Position numbers and translations under genes: made by a program. From Cololabis saira (Eukaryota > Chordata > Actinopteri > Beloniformes > Belonidae): a stretch of 64,000 bases of DNA. The stretch spans positions 433,501 through 497,500 of the forward strand of contig NC_084610.1 in assembly GCF_033807715.1 (NCBI RefSeq). The letters are read 5' to 3'. The notes beneath the pieces are model-generated. The model saw only the letters and a program-made list of their open reading frames with translations. It made no database searches and was not told the origin of the DNA. This document shows positions 51,977-59,149 of the stretch, one piece after another. Position 1 is the stretch's first letter; each line of letters starts with the position of its first letter.

Positions 51977-53180
51977 TGCACTTATTTTACACATGCTGCT
52001 GGTCAGGATTTAGGATGGAGAAGTATCGATTTCAATGAGGTCCTGATATTTCTGATATTTCAAGTCTGACGGCATTTTCCTGTTGAAACGGTTTTACTTC
52101 AGCTCAGGTTTATTAAACTATTTACCAAGTAAATCCATTTAAAAAACCATTTCTTTTGTTTTCTTTGTTTAGTTTACATGTGATGGCTGCTGACTGTTTT
52201 ATTTTCTCTCCCATAAAAAGTTTAAAGCGTTCTCACGTGCATCGTTGAGTAATTACGTCCGTAGATGAAGAGGGGGCAGGTGCTGAGGTCCACCTCTCCA
52301 GAGCCGATGACGGTCACAGACCGGTACAACTCAACCTGGCTGGCAGCAACTACAGCGGGAATAAAAGAGGGAGAATAAACAACGTGAGAGGCCACACATC
52401 CATCTGTGAACCCGCGCTGCTCACGATGAGGCAGTGGTGTTCAGAGGTGTAAAGTAACAAAGTACAAATACTTTGTTACCTTACTTAAGTAGAAATTTTG
52501 GTTATCTATACTTCACTGGAGTAATTATTTTTCAGACGACTTTTTACTTTTACTCCTTACATTTTCACGCAATTATCTGTACTTTTTACTCCTTACATTT
52601 TAAAAACAGCGTCGTTACTTTATTTCATTTCAGCCTTTAAATAAAAACTATCCAGGTAAATTGCTCCATCCGGATAGAGTGAATTTGGTTGTGGTTGTTT
52701 CAGATGTTCTTGTCCAGTTTTGTTCTTACATCCGTTCCCTCTGATTCCTGCAACTAAACTTGGATGTACATTCCAATAAAGGTTAGGATAAATGATAACA
52801 TGAACATGAAGTTTGACTTTTTGCACCATTACAATAGGCAACTAGTCATCATGTCTGCTGCTCTCTGAAACCAAGCAACCCAGTCTCATGTTAATGCTCA
52901 ATAGTACACATATATGGTTCTTTAATATATTTGCATTATACTAAGATGCATTCATTTTCAATGGCTTTTGTCCTTTACTTTTATACTTTAAGTAGTTTTG
53001 AAACCAGTACTTTTATACTTTTACTTGAGTAAAAAACTTGAGTTGATACTTCAACTTCTACAGGAGTATTTTTAAACTCTAGTATCTATACTTCTACCTG
53101 AGTAATGAATGTGAATACTGAAGACACCTCTGGTGGTGTTTACCTGCCAGCAGGAGGACCAGAGCTCCCGGCTTCAGCAT
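42451..53180 (-). CDS. Secreted zona-pellucida-domain protein with VWD and C8 modules (whole gene, 17 coding exons)
   Basis: ZP modules polymerise into extracellular filaments; VWD/C8 units in relatives (tectorin, zonadhesin-like) help assembly. Coding exons, minus strand: 53180-53144, 52349-52237, 51190-50975, 50884-50804, 50528-50408, 50302-50173, 49149-48903, 48819-48669, 48547-48469, 47543-47484, 47405-47206, 46360-46232, 45925-45738, 44422-44271, 43187-42942, 42862-42709, 42534-42451. All are GT-AG; phases agree and 2388 nt give 795 residues plus stop. Order: signal peptide (MLKPGALVLLLAVAAS), unrecognised N-terminal region to ~230, degenerate VWD ~233-405, C8 ~412-478, small Cys-rich module ~479-521, ZP-N ~522-635, ZP-C ~636-770, furin-like RRRR at 774-777 and an 18-residue tail with no membrane or GPI segment. 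The GDPH motif of VWD is lost (TGSH). The orthologue name cannot be fixed; it resembles teleost alpha-tectorin/zonadhesin-like proteins. Confidence 0.9.
42709..42862 (-). CDS. ZP gene coding exon 16: ZP-C end
   Basis: Acceptor CCCTGTAG, donor GCCAAG|GTAAAC. It encodes GCQDDDTVELANNGVGTSNH, FSFKMFQFSGNDEVFLHCEV and KLCVLQESSCAK with the paired cysteines closing ZP-C. Confidence 0.92.
42942..43187 (-). CDS. ZP gene coding exon 15: ZP-C
   Basis: Acceptor CTCTGCAG, donor AACGG|GTGAGAC. It encodes SSVMLNITSSVWNYTLSMNT, KVWVGVETEG and ALAIVIDSCWATGER, the conserved core of ZP-C. Confidence 0.92.
43203..44190 (+). mobile_element. L2/Rex1-like LINE, 5'-truncated
   Basis: The fragment begins inside the RT C-terminus (YKALNGLAPHYLQDLIVPYV ... 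PLLWNQLPIWVKEADTTSTF ... KTFLFSKAYS, stop ~43497), then has a ~690-bp 3' UTR and an ATTGAATTGAATTG tail. It lies antisense in the intron between ZP exons 14 and 15. The UTR contains three copies of a ~43-bp unit (CTGCGGTCCCCACCCC...), against one in the copy at 5400-6006. Confidence 0.85.
44271..44422 (-). CDS. ZP gene coding exon 14: ZP-N end and linker
   Basis: Acceptor CCGATCCAG, donor GGACAG|GTGTGT. It encodes TNGNQLLYTNTIMTKNSSDS and PVALNFSCSYDHPEVE, the ZP-N G strand and start of ZP-C. Confidence 0.9.
44628..45580 (+). mobile_element. Unclassified interspersed repeat with 32-bp minisatellite, copy 3 (uninterrupted)
   Basis: The reference copy for the family: AAAGTTGCTTTCGTCAACG, GGTCATGTGACGATAACG, minisatellite (44837-45030, about six units), AGACTCTAATTTGAG-complement block and ACTAGACTAAAAC-type repeats to ~45580. 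It contains the empty target sites for both insertions seen in the 11926-17620 copy. Confidence 0.8.
44837..45030. repeat. 32-bp minisatellite, about six copies
   Basis: Reverse complement of the unit at 7017-7691 (TCCATGTTTTCAGTAGTTTC followed by TCTGGTTTAATG). Confidence 0.93.
45738..45925 (-). CDS. ZP gene coding exon 13: ZP-N
   Basis: Acceptor GCCTTCAG, donor ATCTCG|GTGGGT. It encodes SQTVCTEGSASISLVGCLLQ, DKRCRGRMDDQTHIVTFDFD and DDPCGAEIS, giving the four conserved ZP-N cysteines. Confidence 0.92.
46232..46360 (-). CDS. ZP gene coding exon 12: small Cys-rich module
   Basis: Acceptor GTCTGCAG, donor TTAG|GTACCG. It encodes PQLPCLDQYCSHHEFCEDQD and GEALCLCRAIFAANVS, an EGF/D10C-like module commonly placed directly before ZP domains in fish proteins of this type. 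Confidence 0.87.
   Translation of the reverse strand, partial: PPTLSSPVWTSTAATTSSARTRTGKPSACVEQSSPPTSAQTP
46542..47154. mobile_element. hAT-type MITE (TAGGGCTGGGCGATAT ends)
   Basis: Begins TAGGGCTGGGCGATAT and ends ATATTGCCCAGCCCTA; flanks AGCCTTTA (46534-46541) and GGCCTTTA (47155-47162) agree in 7 of 8 positions. It lies in the ZP gene intron between exons 11 and 12, ending ~50 bp from exon 11. Confidence 0.85.
47206..47405 (-). CDS. ZP gene coding exon 11: C8 domain
   Basis: Acceptor TTTAACAG, donor TGCC|GTAAGA. It encodes CRHLKEAPFTSCHDFVNPDP, YIDACVETMCSYPEVDGHVC and NFLEAYGKACSLRMAP, a full C8 Cys pattern as in tectorin, zonadhesin and mucins. Confidence 0.93.
47484..47543 (-). CDS. 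ZP gene coding exon 10
   Basis: Acceptor CCCTCAG, donor GAGCA|GTAAGC. Only in phase 2 does it read CETVYEDDPLTINCTIATE, leading into C8; other frames contain stops. A LINE fragment (47617-48450) sits in the intron upstream. Confidence 0.8.
47600..48455 (+). mobile_element. L2-like LINE, 5'-truncated, with (ATT)n tail
   Basis: 47617-48105 encodes the RT C-terminal part (KLGIIFDKHLNFDQHIHSVV; FISSRLDYCNSLFSCLTQQN; LQLIQNAAARLITRSNRREH; LHWLPVRFRVDFKTLI), then becomes frameshifted (…LWNDLPEEI region in another frame). The 3' end has GCACTTTGTGACTTG, AATAAAGG and (ATT)n (48427-48457). It is inserted antisense in a ZP gene intron and is non-functional. Confidence 0.9.
48469..48547 (-). CDS. ZP gene coding exon 9: VWD end
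   Basis: Acceptor CCCAAAACAG, donor CCTGG|GTACAC. It encodes IPDAVEGLCHNPNLTAAKSH, where EGLC replaces the usual CGLCG of VWD. This exon converts phase 1 to phase 2 and so is required for an open transcript. Confidence 0.78.
48629..48661. repeat. Homopolymer of 33 G
   Basis: Uninterrupted G run preceded by T-rich sequence; on the coding strand it is C33 starting at intron position +8 after ZP exon 8. Confidence 0.95.
48669..48819 (-). CDS. ZP gene coding exon 8: VWD second part
   Basis: Acceptor GTTCTGCAG, donor GGCCG|GTACAGA. It encodes VQVDGPALQLNATAQVLHGL and ALNITIFFDGNTAHLA. A run of 33 C (sense) starts 8 bp into the following intron. Confidence 0.85.
48903..49149 (-). CDS. ZP gene coding exon 7: VWD first part
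   Basis: Acceptor GTTCCTCAG, donor GTTCAG|GTGAGTGG. It encodes CTPRPDVCSVTGSHVIDRAG, NQCAYTLLNH and DVLFLDHLIVHLPEDNVTMY. The usual CxxxGDPHxxTFDG start of VWD is degenerate, while CAYTL and the following strands are kept. Confidence 0.87.
49466..49616 (-). pseudogene. N-terminal exon of a ZMYM1/hAT-like transposase, remnant
   Basis: ATG at 49616 reads MSGQHKSAAQKRREKRRREE, a leader typical of teleost ZMYM1-like hAT-derived proteins, ending at a good donor GCAAG|GTAAG. No downstream transposase exons follow in this window, and a poly-G run (49829-49849) and GGGGCCCCGG sequences surround it. It is likely a fragment of a mobile element inside a ZP gene intron. Confidence 0.5.
50173..50302 (-). 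CDS. ZP gene coding exon 6: small Cys-rich module
   Basis: Acceptor TTTTTCCAG, donor AGCGG|GTAAAT. It encodes AVFYRNTEHEMTDTCSKLLC and VSTCSSDEYCLHG, five Cys in 43 residues, resembling the VWC/TIL-like piece that precedes VWD units. Confidence 0.82.
50408..50528 (-). CDS. ZP gene coding exon 5
   Basis: Acceptor TTGTTTCTAG, donor CACCGG|GTGAGG. It encodes NLTIVISNITNIRGGNMKRS and QSLDLSSCRVPGEPP, ending in phase 1. Confidence 0.78.
50804..50884 (-). CDS. ZP gene coding exon 4
   Basis: Acceptor TAATTTCAG, donor TTTGTT|GTAAGT. It encodes LDISFYKFGLQAGVKFQ and SLFNQDFV; 27 codons in phase 0, detected from splice sites. Confidence 0.78.
50975..51190 (-). CDS. ZP gene coding exon 3
   Basis: Acceptor TTTTGCAG, donor ACTCAT|GTGAGTC. 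It encodes ISYNNSILSLCSGGANPDCL and FKDIESNLTCWVEAHLQNET: an N-glycosylation-rich extracellular segment of unrecognised fold. Confidence 0.85.
51483..51857. mobile_element. MITE (GTGCCAAAAAGTGATTG family), copy 2
   Basis: CCGGTGTCGTGCCAAAAAG and CTTTTTGGCACAACACCGG are inverted ends. The interior contains a partial internal duplication (GATTGAAGGCCAAATACA at ~51506 and ~51667). It lies in a ZP gene intron. Confidence 0.8.
51887..51974. repeat. (AT)n microsatellite, ~43 units
   Basis: Perfect alternating AT tract of about 86 bp. Confidence 0.97.
52237..52349 (-). CDS. ZP gene coding exon 2
   Basis: Acceptor CCGCTGTAG, donor ATGCAC|GTGAGAA. It encodes the end of the signal peptide and YRSVTVIGSGEVDLSTCPLF. 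No domain recognised. Confidence 0.82.
52442..53132. mobile_element. hAT-type MITE (CAGAGGTGT family), intact copy next to a splice donor
   Basis: Ends CAGAGGTGTAAAG and GACACCTCTG; perfect 8-bp target repeats GTGGTGTT (52434-52441 and 53133-53140). The right duplication covers intron positions +4 to +11 of the first coding exon's donor. It provides the empty site for the TTAA MITE in copy 29558-30954. Confidence 0.93.
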
Positions 53181-53196
53181 GGTGGTTCCCTGGAAA
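53144..53196 (-). CDS. ZP gene exon 2 (first coding): signal peptide
   Basis: The coding part starts at ATG 53180; 53181-53196 is leader after acceptor TCCATCAG. It encodes MLKPGALVLLLA with donor GGCAG|GTAAAC. The hAT MITE 52442-53132 begins 11 bp into the intron. Confidence 0.85.
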
Positions 53197-53303
53197 CTGA
53201 TGGAGATAAAAAAAAAAAAAAGTAAAATCAAAAGACATGCAGGGAAATAAAGTGGAATAATGTTCACTTTGAATCAGATGCAGAACAGGAAATCCGTTTC
53301 TTA

Positions 53304-53345
53304 CCTGAGACAAGCTGAGGCACGCTGAGAAGGCTCCAAGACGAA
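53304..53345 (-). other. ZP gene noncoding first exon (approximate 5' end)
   Basis: TTGTCTCAG|GTAAGAAAC gives a good donor after 53304. An acceptor ATCTCCATCAG precedes the ATG exon at 53196. The 5' end is set only by distance from the TATA-like motif. Confidence 0.5.
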
Positions 53346-53369
53346 TGAGATGAGTCCTCTCCTCTGGCC

Positions 53370-53379
53370 TGTTTTATGC
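53370..53379 (-). promoter_or_regulatory. TATA-like box of the ZP gene
   Basis: GCATAAAACA on the minus strand, about 70 bp upstream of the noncoding exon donor and ~30 bp before the inferred start site. It is sequence inference only. Confidence 0.45.
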
Positions 53380-53399
53380 TCACTTCTGTTGTCTACACC

Positions 53400-54078
53400 C
53401 CTAAAAAAAATGTTTTGCTCCTCTGAGCGCCTACGTCGGATCTCATAGATGCTAAATTATGTGGCTCCACCTGAATTCCTCAGAAATATTTGCGTTGCAA
53501 TGCAGAGTGACAGAATAATTGGTGTCCGGCGCCGTGACAAAAGAAGCTGCTTAATTGCAGTTTTAAAGAGTTTTGATGTTCGCTTGCGTGTCAGTGAGGT
53601 CGTCCTGAACTCAGTGTCCAAACCCGCTGCAGAAAACACTGTTGACATAAACAGATAAATAATCTCATCTCATCCATATTCTCTGATTTCTTTTATTCGG
53701 ATTTGGCGCTGCGCTTTTATCGTCGGAGCTAAATTTAATCAGCGATTATAAAGTCTTTTCTGAGTCTTGTCATAGTTGAAAGGCTTCATAACTCAGCTCC
53801 CAGGCCTTCGACTTCAACCCAGATCTGTGTCTGGCTGTTAGCCATCTACCGTGCGCATCATGATGCCAGTTGGAAAAAAAATGTTTGGGGTGGGTTTCTT
53901 TTATTTATTTGTTAAATTTATTTAAATTTATCATATTTTTATTTAGCACCAAATATCCTTTACACCGACATTTATCATTTTGTGTATGTATAATTGACAG
54001 ACCTGAAGATGCTTTTACACAAAAAAAGCTTTCAATGTGAATGATAAATCATAGAAATCAGGTGAACTTTTAAATACA
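53400..54078. other. Upstream flank of the ZP gene
   Basis: No gene or repeat beyond ordinary A/T-rich sequence was recognised between the promoter region and the LINE tail at 54079. Confidence 0.5.
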
Positions 54079-54204
54079 TCATCCATCCATCCATCCATCC
54101 ATCCATCCATCCATCCATCCATCCATCCATCCATTTTCCACCGCTTATCCGTTCCCGGGTCGCGGGGGCAGCAGTCTCAACAGAGATGCCCAGACTTCCT
54201 TCAC

Positions 54205-54748
54205 CCCAGACACTTCCTCCATCTCTTCCTCCAGCTCTTCCTCCATCTCTTCCTCCAGCTCTTCCTCCATCTCTTCCTCCAGCTCTTCCTCCAGCTCTTC
54301 CTCCACCTCTTCCTCCATCTCTTCCTCCACCTCTTCCTCCAGCTCTTCCTCCAGCTTTTCCTCCAGCTCTTCCTCCATCTCTTCCTCCAGCTCTTCCTCC
54401 ATCTCTTCCTCCAGCTCTTCCTCCATCTCTTCCTCCAGCTCTTCCTCCAGCTTTTCCTCCAGCTCTTCCTCCATCTCTTCCTCCAGCTCTTCCTCCATCT
54501 CTTCCTCCATCTCTTCCTCCAGCTCTTCCTCCATCTCTTCCTCCATCTCTTCCTCCAGCTCTTCCTCCATCTCTTCCTCCAGCTATTCATCCATCTCTTC
54601 CTCCACCTCTTCCTCCATCTCTTCCTCTTCCTCCATCTCTTCCTCCACTTCTTCATCCATCTCTTCCTCCACCTCTTCCTCCATCTCTTCCTCCATCTCT
54701 TCCTCCAGCTCTTCCTCCAGCTCTTCCTCCATCTCTTCCTCCAGCTCT
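54205..54748. repeat. 12-bp minisatellite inside LINE ORF
   Basis: CTCTTCCTCCAT / CTCTTCCTCCAG units, ~45 copies; on the LINE coding strand it reads as Glu/Leu/Met-Glu repeats. The Pro/Leu/Ser plus-strand frame is the antisense shadow. Confidence 0.95.
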
Positions 54749-54845
54749 TCCGAGGGGAGTCCGAGGGGAGTCCGAGACGTTCCCAGGCATGCCGAGAGAC
54801 ATAGTCTCTCCAGCGTGTCCTGGATCTTCCCTGGGGTCTCTTCCC

Positions 54846-55236
54846 GGTGGGACATGCCTGGAACACCTCCCTAGGGAGGAGGGACATGCCTGGAACACCT
54901 CCCTAGGGAGGAGGGACATGCCTGGAACACCTCCCTCGGGAGGAGGGACATGCCTGAAACACCTCCCTAGGGAGGAGGGACATGCGTGGAACACCTCCCT
55001 AGGGAGGAGGGACATGCCTGAAACACCTCCCTAGGGAGGAGGGACATGCCTGAAACACCTCCCTAGGGAGGAGGGACATGCCTGGAACACCTCCTCTAAG
55101 GGAGGAGGGACATGCCTGAAACACCTCCCTAGGGAGGAGGGACATGCCTGAAACACCTCCCTAGGGAGGAGGGACATGCCTGAAACACCTCCCTAGGGAG
55201 GAGGGACATGCCTGGAACACCTCCTCTAAGGGAGGG
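54846..55236. repeat. 32-bp minisatellite inside LINE ORF
   Basis: Unit CTAGGGAGGAGGGACATGCC followed by TGGAACACCTCC, ~12 copies; derived from the PREVFQACP codons. At 32 bp it is not a multiple of three, so the frame rotates every unit. Confidence 0.95.
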
Positions 55237-55531
55237 TCCAGCCACCCTGCGGAGGAAACTCATCTCTAAGGGAGCGTCCAGCCACCCTGCGGAGGAAACT
55301 CATCTCGGCCGCTTGTATCCGCGATCTTGTCCTTTCGGTCACTAACCAAAGTTCATGACCATAGGTGAGGGTAGGTGCGTAGATTGACCGGTAAATCGAG
55401 TAGATTGACCGGTAAAAAGAGCTTCGCCTTTCGACTCAGCTCCTTCTTCACCACGACGGTCCGGTACATCGACCGCATAACTGCGGACACAGTTATGTGC
55501 CGGCAGAGTACTGCTTCCCCCTTCTGAGGAT

Positions 55532-55685
55532 TAGTCTAGTGGCTACAGAGGAGGGCTTAGGTCTGGAGGACCCAGGTTCAAGGTTCAATGGCAACCAAGA
55601 TGAACCACCTTAACCCTAATTGGTCCCAGTGGGTTTGTTCTCTCAGATGTAAGTCGCTTTGGATAAAAGCGTCTGTTACTGTTAA
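55532..55685 (+). mobile_element. SINE with LINE-type 3' tail
   Basis: AGTCTAGTGGCTACAGAGG and CCCAGGTTCAAGG suggest a tRNA-like head with a weak B box; it ends TGTAAGTCGCTTTGGATAAA and AGCGTCTGTTACTG, the widespread fish SINE/L2 tail. Confidence 0.75.
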
Positions 55686-56179
55686 TGCCGGGCTGGTTTT
55701 TGCTATGGGAAATATGGGTGACTGCCCAGGGCGCAATCCACGTGGGGGCGCATGAGCGCTCTCAAAAAAAATAAAAATAAAAATTTGCTCAGATTGCGCC
55801 GCACTCACCGCCGGGTAGAGCGCAGACTCGGCGCAGAGCCTCCACCACCACCTTCTCCCCTATTGGACACAACTGTCTCCCTTCTCTCCTATTGGACGTG
55901 CCGAGATGTCGTCACAGTGCAGCACGGTGAAATTAAAAAAGGTTAATAGCCCAGGCATGTATAGCCCAGTCCTGGGCTATACATGCCCCCCCTGGCCAAC
56001 CGGGGCGCCAGATGGGGTGGGGAGGATCCGGCCGGAATAACGTGATCCTTCCACGCGCTACGTGGTGGAGGGGGAATAAAAACTTGCGGGTTGTAGATCA
56101 GAGACGATCAAGATGGAGGAAAAAATAATTTTGGCTGTGAGTCTGTGTGAGGAGCTGTGGGATACAAGACTGCACTCAG

Positions 56180-56592
56180 AATTGGTCTGACCCTTCCAGT
56201 GACGGTAGCAGAAGCAGAAAGGAGTTTTTCCAAGCTGAAGCTTATTAAAACATACTTGAGGTCCACTATGTTCATGTTCTGGTCTCTGGAAAGCGTCTAG
56301 AGACAACATCTGTTGTATTAGACGTTATATAAATAAAATTGAATTGAATTGAATATAAATAAAATTGAATTGAATTGAATTGAATATAAATAAAATTGAA
56401 TTGAATTGAACTATGTCCCAGGAGCGTCTCTCTGGACTTCCATCATCAGCATCAATCATACAGTTTCACAACAGATTTCGTATGATCATGTAATTGATGA
56501 TTTTGCTGCAAAGAAGGCTAGAAAAGTCAAGTTTGTAGATTGCACTTTACAACTTTACACCTGTTGTGAAAGGGTGAAAGAGCCAGGTTAAA
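56180..56592 (+). pseudogene. hAT transposase C-terminus, interrupted
   Basis: GLTLPVTVAEAERSFSKLKL plus IKTYLRSTM (56183-56270) is the hAT C-terminal dimerisation motif, continuing after the insertion with SQERLSG and a region reading HVIDDFAAKKARKVKFVD. A 140-bp LINE 3' fragment (56271-56410) splits it. The surrounding 55690-56900 probably belongs to the same degraded element. Confidence 0.8.
56271..56410 (+). mobile_element. Very short LINE 3' insertion with 5-bp TSD
   Basis: TTCATGTTCTGGTCTCTGGA to (AATTGAATTG)n matches the extreme 3' end of the 5400/43203 LINE family; CTATG repeats flank it (56266-56270 and 56411-56415). The tail shows three restarts of ATAAATAAAATTGAATTG. Confidence 0.88.
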
Positions 56593-56825
56593 AAATCTGC
56601 TACAGTCTGAGCACTCAATTCAGATTATGTAAATATTGTATTTTTTTTATTTATTCATTTTATTTTATTTTCATTATTTATACATTTGAATTTGTGAAGT
56701 ATTAGTGTAATTTACACACAGTTTTTTTTAATACACACAGTATTTCATTTATCTGTCTTATTCATTTATTTATTAAAGATACATGGCTGTGCATTGATGG
56801 GATGTTGTTTTTTTCTTCTCAGTGC

Positions 56826-56829
<4 letters not shown>

Positions 56830-56857
<28 letters not shown>
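56830..56857. repeat. Homopolymer of 28 G
   Basis: Uninterrupted G run near the right end of the degraded hAT region. Confidence 0.95.
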
Positions 56858-57431
56858 ATGTCTGATGGACAGTTCGTCCAGGGCGCCAGGTCCAGTATAA
56901 TTATTATCTCATAAAAGTTCTTGAATGAATGTTAGAAATGACGCTCCACCAGTCCATCTTCTCAGAAACCGCGTCACTGACCGAGGTTTTATTCTTTTGA
57001 GTTTCTGCCCTCAGGCCTTTTCGTAAATCTGAGTACACTGAAAAACAAGTCAAATGGTCACTGGAGATAAAAAAAAACGTATACAAATAGTAAATAAATA
57101 ATCCCATGTGGATGATAAAACAGACACAACAGGTGTTAAACAGGTGTTGGCATGTGTGAAATGGCAGTAGCATCTTTGCTATTACTGATAGAGGGAGGTC
57201 ATGTAATCTAATTGCACTGGGAGCTGCAGCAGTTTTACCATCAGTCTCATTTTAAACACTTAAATACACCTGTCAACTGTGCTGTTAACTGTATGAAGAA
57301 ACAGGTTACGCTGGTTCGGGGTCGGCCCTCCGGAGCCTCCTCAAGCTGAAGCCACTGAAGCAGCCAACATTCCCTGTAATGTGAATATCAACTTTTAATT
57401 AGTCCCTGAGAGGGAGAAATGCAGGGATCTG

Positions 57432-57690
57432 AGTCCAAGGAAATCATTAGATTAGATTAGATTAGATTGTCCTTTATTTCTCCCTCAATGGGAAAATTTG
57501 GTTTGTGCAGCAGCACACTTAACACACACATGCAGGGGAAGGGCAAAAAAAGTAAAAAATACATGATTATAAAATATAAACAGTATATACATTGGAATAA
57601 AAAATAAAAAAGTAGTGCAGGACGGGAAGAAATAAAAACTGCAAAAAAAGCAGGTAGGATTTTTATGAGGTAGACAGATCGCACATGTTA
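57432..57690 (-). mobile_element. LINE 3' end, reversed, with (ATTAG)n tail
   Basis: On the minus strand ATTGAGGGAGAAATAAAGGA leads into ATCTAATCTAATCTAATCTA; upstream is A/T-rich. No RT domain remains. A second LINE-like tail, (GTCT)n, lies at 57700-57745 beside AATAAAGTATCTG. Confidence 0.55.
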
Positions 57691-57749
57691 TCTACTGTAT
57701 ATGATTGACAGACAGACAGGCAGACAGACAGACAGACAGATACTTTATT

Positions 57750-59100
57750 AAACCTGAGGGGCATTCAAACATACAGTCATACAAATAGATAGATTGTGGT
57801 ATGACCATATTGCAATGGAAATGTTGTGTTTCAGGAGATGAAGCCTTGAGGCTGAGTTTGAAATGCGTGCGTCTCTCGTGGGACTTAAGAGTCAGCTGCG
57901 ATACAACAACTCAGACGTAACAGCCCGTTCTGACAGCAGATTAACAGACGTACTGAACATACTGTCACCTTTTGCGGTTGGTTCCTGGTTAGAAATATAA
58001 CTTGGTTTGATAAATTTACCTTGACTATAACTTAAAAATAAGTGAAAAACCACCTGTGGGCTGGGGCAGCTTATTTAACCAACAGACATGTTGTTGGCTC
58101 TCTTCACTGCTGACTCGTCCTCTCGTCCACACTGCAGCACGGCTGCAGGTCCGTCACACAGACTCACAGCGTGGGGGGGGGCTAACTAAGTATTTTAGGG
58201 GCCAAACTGGGCAAGACTCTTGAGTGGCCCCCCTGTAGATCCGCCCCTGGTAACCGAGCTAACGTTGGAGCAATTCCAGCCTCCTCATCCGCTTGTTTAT
58301 CCCCATTTATGAGGCAGGCTCATGAGCTCCTCAGAGAACCCGTGGGGTCATCACAATGGGTTTGCCCTTTTCTTCTCAAACGGTGTTTAGTTCTGAGATA
58401 TCTCAGATAGCAGCAACTGAACACAGACACAGACAACACTAAGGTCAAGTTTTGCAAATGCTTCAGAGATTAAGGTGCATTGCTCTCATTTTGTATTTGG
58501 AATTTCACACGACCCCGCACCTGAGGAAGTCCTGCAAGACAGCATGCTTTCAGAATGAGCAAATGACTTGTTATCTTCAAAACTTTGAGACATTTTTTAA
58601 CTTGTTTGTGACATAATCTCATGATGGAAATGGCTCTGAGTACTTTGCAGCAGGGCTTGGAAGAATGTGACAGCTGTAAAATGTTATATACCTGACCTAT
58701 ACCTATACCTGAGACTTTTTTGGGTGTGGAAGCTTTCATCTACCTGCTGCCTTGGGCTCACAGGGATGATAAAAGTAACTCACAATTACAGTCGTACCTT
58801 GGAACAAAGCTCCGAGATGGCCTGGGGTTGTCCGTGTTCTCAACAGGACAATGGAAAAACCACATACGAGTACAGGACTAGTCTGCATGGAGGTCTGAGG
58901 CCTCGTGTCAACTTGAAAATAATGATGAGTATAAATATTCCTTCAAACTGCTCATCCGAACACAGAAAACAGTAAAAGCAAGCAAGACAAAAAAACAATA
59001 AAAGATTAGCCAACCGTGAACTCAAGAAACTGGTGTCAGTAGATGAAACCATAAAAAATATTTTATTGTTGGTATTTTATCTGATATTAGTATAAGAATA
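57750..59100. other. Gene-free stretch
   Basis: No supported exon or RNA gene. 58170-58260 (GGGGGGGGGCTAAC ... GGCCCCCCTG) looks like an eroded DNA-element end. Confidence 0.45.
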
Positions 59101-59149
59101 CATATTAATTGAATTGATTGATTGAAACATAACAAAGATCAATTAACAT

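Larger units (their letters stand above)
54079..55525 (-). mobile_element. RTE/Rex3-like LINE 3' part, expanded by two minisatellites
   Basis: Minus-strand reading gives the RTE C-terminus: near 55300 LRRVAGLSLRD-type sequence, then LPREVFQACPTGKRPQGRSR, TRWRDYVSRHAWERLGLPSD, and finally [15 protein letters not shown] near 54150-54190, followed by a (GGAT)n tail (ATCC on plus, 54079-54134). Two arrays interrupt it: a 32-bp unit (~12 copies, 54846-55236) and a 12-bp unit (54205-54748). It cannot encode a working enzyme. Confidence 0.85.

Noticed and set aside
54186..55034. 282-codon Pro/Leu/Ser repeat frame on the plus strand
   Set aside because: It is the antisense reading of the 12-bp and 32-bp minisatellites in the Rex3-like LINE.
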